From NCBI GenBank assembly GCA_023391285.1, contig JAEWBF010000099.1, forward strand, positions 4,807 through 68,806: a DNA stretch of 64,000 nt. Direction: 5' to 3'. Under the pieces are notes generated by a model. It did no database searches and was not told the origin of the DNA. It saw only the letters and a list, made by a program, of their open reading frames with translations. The first letter of the stretch is position 1; each line of letters begins with the position of its first letter. The DNA is from Verrucomicrobiota bacterium. Its GTDB lineage: Bacteria > Verrucomicrobiota > Verrucomicrobiia > Opitutales > Opitutaceae. The position numbers and the translations under genes were made by a program. This document shows, one piece after another, positions 51,345 through 59,763 of this stretch.

Positions 51345-51429
51345 GCGGTCGACCGCTTTGGATGTCTCCATCCTGGCGCCAGGATAAAGGGGGCACGTCC
51401 GGTTCCTAACGTGCCCAACTTTCGTTGGG
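51345..51429. promoter_or_regulatory. Run of four palindromes, two mutually exclusive, in the leader of the glycan gene
   Basis: GCGGTCGACCGC (51345-51356), ATCCTGGCGCCAGGAT (51370-51385), GGGCACGT-N10-ACGTGCCC (51391-51416) and CCCAAC-tttc-GTTGGG (51414-51429). The last two share the CCC at 51414-51416, so only one can form at a time. This resembles an attenuator or riboswitch-like leader, but no known class matches by eye. Confidence 0.4.
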
Positions 51430-51444
51430 TGCGCTCGCCTCCGA

Positions 51445-53523
51445 ATGCATCCAAGCGAATCGAATCACCGACCTGGGTCGGCGTTTCCGGCCCAGACGCC
51501 GGCAGCTGCCGCACTTGAAATCACGCCGGGCGTCGTGCCGACGGACGACGCTCTCATCGGCGCGCTCCGCGCGCTGCGGGGCCGGCGCGTTGTGGCGTTG
51601 TTGAACCGGGGAAATCGCGGGGATGGAGTGATCCATCTTGGCGGCAGGCGGTTGTTCGCAGCGTTGGACCTGGAATGCGCGGAGGTGCGTGAGGCGGACG
51701 CGCCTGCCCGCATTCGAGGCGATGTGCTGCTGGTCTTTGGGTGCGGCGCGTTTTGTCGTGGGACGCACTCCTTGGTGGAAGTGGTGAAACGTTATTCGCC
51801 GCAAGTGAGCGAAATTGTTATCCTGCCCTCGTCCTTCGATCTCTCGTCGAAGCCCGTGAGGGAATTCGTGCGCACGTGGGATGAGCGTTTCGTGGTGTTT
51901 TGCCGGGAGCGGCGGAGTCACGCGGCGGTGACGGCGGCGAACACCCGCGCGCGGCAGGTGCTGCTTGCGCACGATCTGGCGTTTTGGGCGGATTTGCGGG
52001 AGTGGGCGGAGCGGTCGCATGCGGGAACCGGGGCGGTGTTTCGCCGCGATGCGGAGGCGGTCTTCGATCGACGGCCGCAGATTGCCGGTGCGCTCGATGT
52101 CTCGCGCGGGCCCGACGCGCAGCCGGAGGTGCTGCTGGATTTTGTCGCGCGGCATGCGGTGATCCACACCGATCGCACGCACGCGGCGATCACGGGCGCG
52201 ATGATGGGGCGCGAGGTGTGGTTTTATCGGAATGCGTATTTCAAGAACGAGGCCATCTACGAGCACAGCCTGGCGCATCTGCCGAACGTGCGGTTCGTCG
52301 GCAAGCAGCCGTTCTCGCTGCGGCAATGCGGCCGGACGCTCTATGCTCACCACGTGCAGCGAAATGCGTGGCGGGTGCGCGCGAAGCTGGCCGCGATGAG
52401 GAACGGGCGGGGCCGGCGGGGCGTGGGAGAGAACGGGAGCGCGGGATTGTGCAGTATTCGAAATCCGGAGACGCCGGCGCTGTCGGTGATCATGCCGGCG
52501 TATAATGCGGAGCGGTTCGTGGGAGCGGCGATCGAGAGCGTGTTGAACCAGACGTGGCGGGATTTCGAGTTCATCGTCATCGACGACGGCTCCACGGACG
52601 GGACGCGGGCGATCATCGAGCAGTATGCGGCGCGCGATCGGCGGATTCGGAGTTGTCCGAACGAGCGAAACCTCGGCGTGGTGAAAACCCTGAACCGCGC
52701 GCTGTCGCTGGCGCGGGCCGACTGGGTAGCGCGCATGGATGCGGACGACATTTCGCTGCCGGCGCGCTTCGAGCGGCAGATGGCGGTCGTGCGGGAGGAT
52801 CCGGGCGTGAGCCTGGTGACGTCGCCGTTCGATGTGATCGATGCGCAGGAGCGCCGCCGGCCGGGGTGGCGCGGGATTTGTTTTCAGCAGGAGCTGTTGC
52901 CGTTTTTCCTGTTGTTCTACAACCGGCTCAACGCGCATGGGCAGGTGTTGTATTCGGCGCAGCGCGTTCGCGAGGTGGGCGGTTATCGCGAGGAGTATCA
53001 CCTGAGCGAGGCGACGGATCTTTGGATTCGCATGATGCGAGTGGCGAGGTGCCGGGTGGTGCCGGAGCCGCTTTATCTTTGGCGCGCGGCGAATCCCCAT
53101 TCGGTGACGAAACAGAACACGTTTCGCTATGCCGAGTGGAGCTTGCGGGCGTGTCGGGACGAGATTGCGCGGACGTGCGGGCTGGAGCTATCGCGTGAGC
53201 AGATGGTGGTGCTGAGGGATTTCTGGCTGCGATTCGATGATGGCAGCCTGGATTGGGGGGAAGTGGAGCGGCTGGTGAGCGCGATCGCGGTGCGATATCG
53301 GCCGCCGCGGGCGGTTGGGGGATGGAAACGGAAGGTGGCGGTGGCGACGGGCTGCGCGTGGTTGTCGCACGCGGCGTTGGAATTGAAGCGAAGAAACACG
53401 CGGGAGTTTGTGCGACGATTGGGCGCGGCGAGTCGCGCGTCGGGTGGGTGGTTGCCGCTCGCGATGGCGCAGTTTGGGATCGAGATGCTGGCGGTGGGAG
53501 GACGTGGAAGCCGGCGGGCGTGA
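51445..53523 (+). CDS. Polysaccharide pyruvyltransferase-like / glycosyltransferase family 2 fusion
   Basis: 692 residues. Residues about 30-320 look like a polysaccharide pyruvyltransferase (LLNRGNRGDGVIHLGGRRLF near residue 50; HTDRTHAAITGAMMGREVWFYRN near residue 240), which adds ketal pyruvate to sugars. Residues about 350-600 are a GT-A glycosyltransferase 2: PALSVIMPAYNAERFVGAAIESVLNQ, VIDDGSTDG, the DXD-like MDADD, and the catalytic-base region EATDLWIRM. The remainder is a basic tail. The fusion implies coupled steps of one exopolysaccharide. The start ATG at 51445 has no clear ribosome site. Confidence 0.85.
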   Translation: MHPSESNHRPGSAFPAQTPAAAALEITPGVVPTDDALIGALRALRGRRVVALLNRGNRGDGVIHLGGRRLFAALDLECAEVREADAPARIRGDVLLVFGCGAFCRGTHSLVEVVKRYSPQVSEIVILPSSFDLSSKPVREFVRTWDERFVVFCRERRSHAAVTAANTRARQVLLAHDLAFWADLREWAERSHAGTGAVFRRDAEAVFDRRPQIAGALDVSRGPDAQPEVLLDFVARHAVIHTDRTHAAITGAMMGREVWFYRNAYFKNEAIYEHSLAHLPNVRFVGKQPFSLRQCGRTLYAHHVQRNAWRVRAKLAAMRNGRGRRGVGENGSAGLCSIRNPETPALSVIMPAYNAERFVGAAIESVLNQTWRDFEFIVIDDGSTDGTRAIIEQYAARDRRIRSCPNERNLGVVKTLNRALSLARADWVARMDADDISLPARFERQMAVVREDPGVSLVTSPFDVIDAQERRRPGWRGICFQQELLPFFLLFYNRLNAHGQVLYSAQRVREVGGYREEYHLSEATDLWIRMMRVARCRVVPEPLYLWRAANPHSVTKQNTFRYAEWSLRACRDEIARTCGLELSREQMVVLRDFWLRFDDGSLDWGEVERLVSAIAVRYRPPRAVGGWKRKVAVATGCAWLSHAALELKRRNTREFVRRLGAASRASGGWLPLAMAQFGIEMLAVGGRGSRRA

Positions 53524-53677
53524 GGATTTCGGTTCAGCGTTTTCCCGACGCGCTCCGGGGGAGCGCTGCCCCGAGATTCGTTTCTGGTGAAGAGGTCGGC
53601 TGGGAGGTTCCCACCATGGAGAACTGGTGAGGAGTTCGGAGGTCCGGCGGGCTCGGCTCGTTGTCACACGCCCGCTT

Positions 53678-55693
53678 ATGTCTCGGATAGGATATCGACC
53701 GGAGATCGATGGTTTGCGCGCGCTGGCCGTGTTGCCTGTCGTTCTCTTTCACAGTGAGTTGAAGTTTTACGGTGGATACGTCGGCGTGGACGTATTCTTC
53801 GTTATTTCGGGATATTTGATCACGGCGTTGATCGGGGCGGAGATGGCGGCGGGAACGTTTTCGCTGCGCGATTTCTGGGAGCGTCGGATTCGAAGGATCA
53901 TGCCCGCGGCGACGGTCACGGTCGCGGTGTCGCTGCTGCTGGGGTTCTTCTTGATGCTGCCAGCGGATTTCGAAGAGCTAGGTGAGTCGGCGATCGCGCA
54001 GGCGTTGCTGTCGGCGAATATCTATTTCCATCAGACGACCGGTTACTTCGAGCGGCCGGCCGACACCAAGCCGCTGCTGCACTTCTGGTCGCTCGCGGTG
54101 GAGGAGCAGTTTTATCTGGTGTTTCCGCTGGTGTTGCTGGCGCTGCAACGATGGTCGGCGCGCGTGAAACTGAAGGTGGTGGGGACGATCGCGGCGATGT
54201 CGTTCGCGTCGAGTGTGGTCGGCGTGTGGGCGTTTCCGCAGGCGACGTTTTATTTGCTGCCGACGCGGGCGTGGGAGTTGGCGCTGGGGGCTTTATTGGC
54301 GTTGAATGGCGGGCGATTGCCGCTGCCGGAAAGAACGCGTGCGCCGATTGGATGGGGTGGACTCGCGATGATGTTGGCACCGGTGGCGATCTACGATGCG
54401 GATACCCCCTTCCCCGGGCTTTTGGCGGTGCCGCCGTGTTTGGGGGCGCTGCTGGTGATTTGGTCGACGGGCGGAGAGCGGACGTCGTTTTTGGGGCGGG
54501 TGTTGTCGGTGAAGCCTCTCGTCGGGGTGGGCTTGATTTCCTATTCGTTATATTTGTGGCACTGGCCGGTGAAGGTGTTTTCGCACTACTGGTTCACGGG
54601 CTTGCACAGTCCGGTGGCGATGCGAGTGGGTGTGGTGCTGGTGAGTTTCGGATTGGCGTGGGTATCGTGGCGGTATGTCGAGAAACCTTTCCGCGCCCGG
54701 CGAGTGCGCGTGTCGTTTCGCGGGCTGGTGCAGGGCGCGGTGGCGGCGAGCGTCGTCACGATGGGAGTGGGTGCGGTGATCGCGGCGGGGGACGGACTGC
54801 CGCGGCGATTCCCGCCGCAGATCGTCGAGTATGCGTCGGCCTATGAAGATCGGCCGGAGGTGGATGAGGCGGACTTGACGCTCGAGGCGGCGGAAGCGGG
54901 AGAGCTGCCGATGTTGGGCAACGACGGCATTCGAAGCGGACCGATGGTTTTATTGTGGGGCGATAGTCATGCGCGCGTCGTGTCGCCGGCGGTCGAGGCG
55001 ATGTGTCGTCAGCTGGGCGTTCGCGGTTATCGGGCGAGTCGTTCGGAAACGGCTTCGTTGCTCGATTGGGGAAGCGAAGACGTGCGTCGGCACAACGAGG
55101 CGGTGTTTCGTTGGGTCGAACGAGTGCGTCCAACCGTGGTGGTGTTGGCGTCACGCTGGGAAAAGGTGCTGCGCACGGCAGAAGACGAGGAGAGCCTGCG
55201 CGCGACGGTGGAGCGGATCCGCGGGTTGGGTGTATCCGTTTCGGTGATGCGCCAGGTGGCTTCGCAGCAGAAAGACATCCCGAAGGCGCTCGCGCGGGCG
55301 GAACTGCTCGGAGGCGACGTCGAGGAAGTCGGCGTGCCCGTGGCGTTGCACGAGAAAGTCACGCAACGCTCGAACGAGATGATCGATCACGTCGAAGCGG
55401 CGGTGCCGGGATTGTTGGTGTTGGATCCGATCCCGTATTTATCGCGCGAGGAGCGCTGTGTGGCCGAGGTCGACGGCCGGCCGTTGTATTACGATTACCA
55501 GCACCTGACGACGTTCGGCGCGGAGCAGCTCACGCCGATGTTTGCGGCGTTGTTGAAGACGGTGATCGAGGACGGAGGACGGAGCGAGGTGGTGCCGAAT
55601 GCCTGGAGGCGGCTGCGTTCCGCTAGGAGGACTGCAGTGGCGTGGCCCGCTGGCAGAGTTGAAGCGGGACGCCCCATGGGTCGCGGAGCATGA
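53678..55693 (+). CDS. Membrane acyltransferase (AT3) with SGNH domain
   Basis: 671 residues from the ATG at 53678 (frame open to 53627). The N-terminal half is an acyltransferase-3 domain of about ten helices: YRPEIDGLRALAVLPVVLFHSE, VGVDVFFVISGYLIT, FWERRIRRIMPA and HFWSLAVEEQFYLVFP. The C-terminal half is an extracytoplasmic SGNH hydrolase-like domain with GDSH (Ser about 430) and the Asp-x-x-His of YDYQHLT. Such proteins O-acetylate or O-acylate cell-surface polysaccharides, consistent with the upstream glycan gene. Its end overlaps the convergent VOC gene by 71 bases. Confidence 0.93.
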   Translation: MSRIGYRPEIDGLRALAVLPVVLFHSELKFYGGYVGVDVFFVISGYLITALIGAEMAAGTFSLRDFWERRIRRIMPAATVTVAVSLLLGFFLMLPADFEELGESAIAQALLSANIYFHQTTGYFERPADTKPLLHFWSLAVEEQFYLVFPLVLLALQRWSARVKLKVVGTIAAMSFASSVVGVWAFPQATFYLLPTRAWELALGALLALNGGRLPLPERTRAPIGWGGLAMMLAPVAIYDADTPFPGLLAVPPCLGALLVIWSTGGERTSFLGRVLSVKPLVGVGLISYSLYLWHWPVKVFSHYWFTGLHSPVAMRVGVVLVSFGLAWVSWRYVEKPFRARRVRVSFRGLVQGAVAASVVTMGVGAVIAAGDGLPRRFPPQIVEYASAYEDRPEVDEADLTLEAAEAGELPMLGNDGIRSGPMVLLWGDSHARVVSPAVEAMCRQLGVRGYRASRSETASLLDWGSEDVRRHNEAVFRWVERVRPTVVVLASRWEKVLRTAEDEESLRATVERIRGLGVSVSVMRQVASQQKDIPKALARAELLGGDVEEVGVPVALHEKVTQRSNEMIDHVEAAVPGLLVLDPIPYLSREERCVAEVDGRPLYYDYQHLTTFGAEQLTPMFAALLKTVIEDGGRSEVVPNAWRRLRSARRTAVAWPAGRVEAGRPMGRGA

Positions 55694-56012
55694 CGAGCCG
55701 GGAGCCGTCGGGGAGCGCGTCTTCGGAGGCGAAGGTGGCGCCGGTAGATTCCAAGCGAGCGCGATCGGCGGAGACGTCGAGCGACACGACGGCCACGTGG
55801 AAACAGAGCGGATGGGCGGAGGCGTAGTCGGGTATGGCGGCTGCGGGGTTGCTATAGAGTTCGATGATCACGCGGCCGGTTTCGTCGGCGAGGAAGTGAG
55901 TGAAAGGCGTGTCTTCTCGGCGGCGGACGACAGAGAAGCCGAGATGATCGACATACCAGCGGGCGTGAGCGGGCGCGTCGGGGACATTCAACGCGAAATG
56001 TTCGAAGGTCAT
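55623..56012 (-). CDS. VOC-family protein (glyoxalase/bleomycin-resistance fold)
   Basis: 129 residues. Two beta-alpha-beta-beta-beta units with the usual opening EHFALNVPDAPAHARWYVDHLGFSVV and a closing strand VMLRDPWGVPLQLCQR. Possible metal ligands are His5, Glu in IIELYS, His in CFHVAVVS and Gln in LQLCQ. Substrate unknown. The gene is read on the minus strand and its last 71 bases overlap the 3' end of the AT3 gene. Confidence 0.85.
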   Translation of the reverse strand: MTFEHFALNVPDAPAHARWYVDHLGFSVVRRREDTPFTHFLADETGRVIIELYSNPAAAIPDYASAHPLCFHVAVVSLDVSADRARLESTGATFASEDALPDGSRLVMLRDPWGVPLQLCQRATPLQSS

Positions 56013-56088
56013 CCGAGCGGATTAGGGCGGACTCGTGGCAGATGCAACGTTTGCGCCGAGGAGCTGCGAGGCCTTGGGATCGACGTGG

Positions 56089-58038
56089 TTAGTGGTGCCA
56101 CGTAATTTGGACGTAAGCGCTGCGCTGGATTTCTACCGGAGTGACGGTGGCGGCAAATTCAGGGTGGCTCGCATCGAGGAGATTGCGACCCACCACGGAG
56201 AGTTCGAGCGCTGGCGTGGGGCGCCAGCCGCAACGCACATCGAGTTCGAGGTAGCTGGACACGTAAGGCATCGGCAGGCGATCCACGTAGCGGAAGGCGA
56301 AATCGATCTCCACGTTGTGGGGCAGGTTGAGCGCCGACATGAGCTTGGCGGCGTGAGGAGCGTCGTTGGTTTCGAGGAAGCCTCCGGTCGGATCGATGAT
56401 GCCGGGTTTGAGGCGAAGGTCCTCGTCGAAGTAGGAGTAGCTGCCGGTCAGACGCCACCATGGGGTGGGTTGCCACGTGATCGTGAGTTCGGCTCCGGCG
56501 GTGTCGCCTTCGCGGGCGTTGCGGAGGATCAATGGCTCAGTGGGTGACTCGAGGGAGAACGTGCGGAGTTTGTCGTAGCGGTTGAGGAAGAGCGCGAGAT
56601 CGACGAAAAGATTGTCGTTTGGCTGCACGCGGTAGCCGGCCTCGAACGCGACGAGCGTTTCAGAATCGAAGTCGCGATCGCCGCGGAAGAGAATAAGAGG
56701 AGCGGGCACATCCGGGCGAAAAAATGCGTCGTGTTCGGCACGTGTGGGCGTGCGGACCGCGCGCGAAATCGACGTCCAAAGGATTCGCCTCGGGGTGGGT
56801 CGAAAGGCGAGGCGCACGCTCGGCTGCAACTCGAATCCGGTGAAGTCGTTGTTTTCGAATTTCGAGCCGACGGTGAGAGTCAGGCGCTCGGGCAATAGAA
56901 CGATCTCGTCTTGGATAAAACCGCCAAAAAGCCGAATGGTGCGCGAAGGGGGGGTGAAAATATAAGAACGGCCGAGGCCGGTTTCGTCCGCGGAGTGGCG
57001 ATAAAGGAGTCCGGCGATGAGTTGATGATGCTCGAAGGAGCCGAAGCGGTAGATCAACTCGAGTTCGGCGGTGTTGCGGTCTTCGTAGAAATCCGTCGGC
57101 ACGTGGCTGATGTTGCGCTCGTAGTAGGTTTGAATCTGGAGATGGGAGTCGTCAGCGAAACTGTGCTCCCACCGGGCGAGGAGATTGCCTCCTTCGTAGC
57201 GAGCCGAGGCGCCGGCCCGGCGACGGGTGCGATTGAAGTAGAGATCGCCTTGAACGGTGAAGTGGCCGACGGAGGAGAGGAAAGAATCGATCCGGAAGCC
57301 GCCTTGGCTTTGGCGGAGCGAGTCGTTGGCGGAGGTGCCGTCTCCCAAGATGGAGTCGTCGCGGTCGACGTGTTTGAAGTAAGCGCGGTAGTAGCTGTTC
57401 AGGCCGAGCTTGTCGCCGTAGCGGATGCCGACGAAGCCGTGTTCTTCGGTGCCGCTCCCGCCCGAAACAAGGAGGCCCTGGGTTTCGTCGGCGGATTTGC
57501 TGACGAAGTTGATCACGCCGTTGACCGCGTTGGCGCCCCAGAGAACGGCACCGGGTCCGCGGACGGTTTCGACGCGGTCGAGGTCGAGGAGAAGCGTGTC
57601 TTGGATTTGCCAGGAGACTCCGGCGAAGAGCGGTGTGTAGAGACTGCGGCCGTCGAGGAGCACTTCCATTTTGTTGCCCAGGGCGCTGCTGAAGCCGCGA
57701 GCGTTGAGGGCGTAGCCGCTGCCGGCGTCGCGTCCGACGTGGATGCCCGGCGCCAGTCGAAGGATCTCTGCGAGCCGAACGGCACCGGATCGGCGGATGT
57801 CGTCGTTGGTCAGAACGCTGATGGCCGTGGGAGCGGTGCGCCAGTCTTCGAGTGAACGGGAGACCGAGATGACTTGGACCTCGAGAAGATCTTCGAGGCT
57901 CATGGTCTTGAGTTCCCCCGCGGAAAAGGATGATTCGGCGGAGATCGCGGCGTCCGCGATCGAGAACAACAGCAAGCCTACGATGCCGGCGAGGAGACCG
58001 GAGAAGCAGACACGCGAGGTCGGCGCGGCGGGGAACAC
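56089..58038 (-). CDS. TonB-dependent receptor
   Basis: 649 residues. Signal peptide, then a short spacer and a TonB-box-like region (ISVSRSLEDWRTAPTAISVLTNDDIRRSG), a plug domain with LGNKMEVLLDGRSLYTPLFAG and VETVRGPGAVLWGANAVNGVINF, and a beta-barrel ending in aromatic YVQITWHH. This is the outer-membrane receptor family for siderophores, cobalamin or carbohydrates. The substrate is not visible, and no binding-protein or iron gene is adjacent. In a cluster of minus-strand genes. Confidence 0.94.
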   Translation of the reverse strand: MFPAAPTSRVCFSGLLAGIVGLLLFSIADAAISAESSFSAGELKTMSLEDLLEVQVISVSRSLEDWRTAPTAISVLTNDDIRRSGAVRLAEILRLAPGIHVGRDAGSGYALNARGFSSALGNKMEVLLDGRSLYTPLFAGVSWQIQDTLLLDLDRVETVRGPGAVLWGANAVNGVINFVSKSADETQGLLVSGGSGTEEHGFVGIRYGDKLGLNSYYRAYFKHVDRDDSILGDGTSANDSLRQSQGGFRIDSFLSSVGHFTVQGDLYFNRTRRRAGASARYEGGNLLARWEHSFADDSHLQIQTYYERNISHVPTDFYEDRNTAELELIYRFGSFEHHQLIAGLLYRHSADETGLGRSYIFTPPSRTIRLFGGFIQDEIVLLPERLTLTVGSKFENNDFTGFELQPSVRLAFRPTPRRILWTSISRAVRTPTRAEHDAFFRPDVPAPLILFRGDRDFDSETLVAFEAGYRVQPNDNLFVDLALFLNRYDKLRTFSLESPTEPLILRNAREGDTAGAELTITWQPTPWWRLTGSYSYFDEDLRLKPGIIDPTGGFLETNDAPHAAKLMSALNLPHNVEIDFAFRYVDRLPMPYVSSYLELDVRCGWRPTPALELSVVGRNLLDASHPEFAATVTPVEIQRSAYVQITWHH

Positions 58039-58134
58039 GGGGGAACGTGCTAGTTGGGCGCCGGACGAGCGAAGAGCCGGTCCGGCGACAGTGTTAGTCA
58101 GCTGCCGATGGACGATGTGCGGGGAAAGTTCCGC

Positions 58135-58530
58135 TCATGACGCGGTCTGTGCGCGGACGCGGCTGTCCGCTCGGCCGGCCCAAGCCCACGCTGCGGCGAG
58201 TGGTAACTCTAGAGCGGCGTCGGCGAGGTAGATCGGCGAGATGACGTCACGGATCACGAAAACGATGTCGACCAGCGCCAGAACCAGGGCGAAGCCGGCG
58301 GCGAGGAGTCGCCATTCGGGGGTGAGGCGGTGCCGGAGTCCGGCGAGGGCGAGCGCGGCGCCGAAAGTGGCGAGCAAGGCTCCGACGGTTTGGACGAGCC
58401 AATCGTCGGTTTTGGGGCCGGTTAACGCTTCGAAGCTCGAGAGATGGAGCAATGGCCAGATACCGGTGAAGAAGTAGAAGGCGCCCTGCGCGACGGCGAG
58501 GCGGGTGGAGCAAAGGCTGCGAGCGGACAC
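58135..58530 (-). CDS. Hypothetical four-helix membrane protein
   Basis: 131 residues. Four membrane segments (AVAQGAFYFFTGIWPLLHL, WLVQTVGALLATFGAALALAGL, WRLLAAGFALVLALVDIVFVI, and AALELPLAAAWAWA). The N-terminal stretch, with phenylalanine-rich helix and SFEALTGPKTDDWLV loop, is a pattern seen in small uncharacterised membrane proteins. Function unknown. 96 bases upstream of the TonB receptor in the same direction. Confidence 0.75.
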   Translation of the reverse strand: MSARSLCSTRLAVAQGAFYFFTGIWPLLHLSSFEALTGPKTDDWLVQTVGALLATFGAALALAGLRHRLTPEWRLLAAGFALVLALVDIVFVIRDVISPIYLADAALELPLAAAWAWAGRADSRVRAQTAS

Positions 58531-58609
58531 GTTGAAGGGAGTTGGACCGCGGGCGAGCGTCGCCTTAATGAGGTGATTACAAGCAGATTGGCGCCGTGGA
58601 GGCTTGGAC

Positions 58610-59431
58610 TTAGGCGAGGACGGGCCGGGGCCAGGTTTGGGTGACGTAGCGGCCGTGGCGCGGGAGTCCGCGGTGGTCGAAGTCGGAGAGGAGCGTATCC
58701 AATTCCTGGAGCCAGTTGTCGCGTCGAAGGGGGAGGCCGTGGCCGGTAGCGGCGATCGCGGGGTTGAGCGCGCGGAGACGGCGCATGGATTCGTAGGCCG
58801 TGCGCCAGTCGAGGGTGAAATACGCCGGCGGGGGGCGGACTTCCATCGTTTGGCGCCACACGTCCAGGGCGGATTCCTGACGGGTGCTGACGAGAGCGTC
58901 GCCCGTGATCACCACGCGATCGGATTCGCGCCAGAGTGAAATGTGACCTGGCGTGTGGCCCGGTGTGGGGATCCATTTCCATTCGGGGAGACCGGGAATG
59001 CTGCCGTCGGCGGGGAGCGCGTTAACGGGTGTGGGGAAGTGCGGGGCATGGCGCGGATAGAGCGGTGAGCTTGCGGCCATCAGGCCTCCGCCGACGCTCG
59101 GATCCGGCGCGGGGTAGCGCGTTTGCTGGTTAAGGAAAGGAAGTTCGTTGGGATCGGCGTAAACAGGGACGGTCCAGTGTTTCAGCAGCCACGGGAGGGC
59201 TCCGATGTGATCGAAGTGACCGTGGGTGAGAATGATGGCCTGGGGCGGTTGATTGGGGCCGAAGCGGAGAGCGGCTTCGCGGGCGATGCGGGGGCCGGTG
59301 CCGCGGAGGCCGGCGTCGACGAGCACCCATTGTTGAGGTGCGTCGAGCGGGCTGACGAAGAAGAAATTGACCATCACCGTGCGGAAGCCGGTGAGGCCGG
59401 GTGCGATTTCGAAATGGGAGGCGGGGCGCAT
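58610..59431 (-). CDS. MBL-fold metallo-hydrolase
   Basis: 273 residues from the ATG at 59431. The metallo-beta-lactamase core is clear: LVDAGL, the zinc-binding THGHFDHIG (HxHxDH), PTPGHTPGHIS (third His), GDAL, and the final ATGHG His. Members hydrolyse lactones, glutathione thioesters or RNA. The open frame continues to 59536, but the added N-terminus (VGRGLPTPPSPPV) is translated repeat DNA, so the downstream Met is preferred. Confidence 0.9.
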   Translation of the reverse strand: MRPASHFEIAPGLTGFRTVMVNFFFVSPLDAPQQWVLVDAGLRGTGPRIAREAALRFGPNQPPQAIILTHGHFDHIGALPWLLKHWTVPVYADPNELPFLNQQTRYPAPDPSVGGGLMAASSPLYPRHAPHFPTPVNALPADGSIPGLPEWKWIPTPGHTPGHISLWRESDRVVITGDALVSTRQESALDVWRQTMEVRPPPAYFTLDWRTAYESMRRLRALNPAIAATGHGLPLRRDNWLQELDTLLSDFDHRGLPRHGRYVTQTWPRPVLA

Positions 59432-59763
59432 GGTGGGTGCGGGGGGAGCGGTTGAGGTTGAGGCGACGGGGGGCGACGGCGGGGTCGGGAGACCCCGCCC
59501 TACAAGGTTGTGGAAACGTAGCTCAATCGTCGGCACGGGCCATCCGGTGGCGTCCCGGAGCGGTGTTCCGAAGCTGTGCGACAGCGGGGCTCCAATGATT
59601 CCTTCGGTTCGTTTGAAAACATCCCATGCGGCGCGTCGCGATGGCCGGACGGCGGGATGAAGGCTTGCACCGCTAGCGCGGAGGCGGGCGGCGCGTTACG
59701 GTGCGTGGATTCGCGGGTGCACTCCAGCGGCATCCCTCATCGCAACCCTCAGACTCCATTCTC
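59432..59763. other. Divergent intergenic stretch with a palindromic element
   Basis: About 330 bases between the MBL gene and Mn-catalase. It holds the 29-base element at 59475-59503. Nothing else was recognised; presumed promoters for both genes. Confidence 0.4.
59475..59503. repeat. 29-base palindromic element, copy 1
   Basis: GGCGGGGTC-ggga-GACCCCGCC (59478-59499) with GAC at the left and CTAC at the right. Identical over 29 bases to 63002-63030. Confidence 0.85.

Noticed and set aside
59432..59536. N-terminal extension of the MBL hydrolase
   Set aside because: The extra residues are a translation of the 29-base palindromic repeat; the ATG at 59431 precedes the conserved fold.
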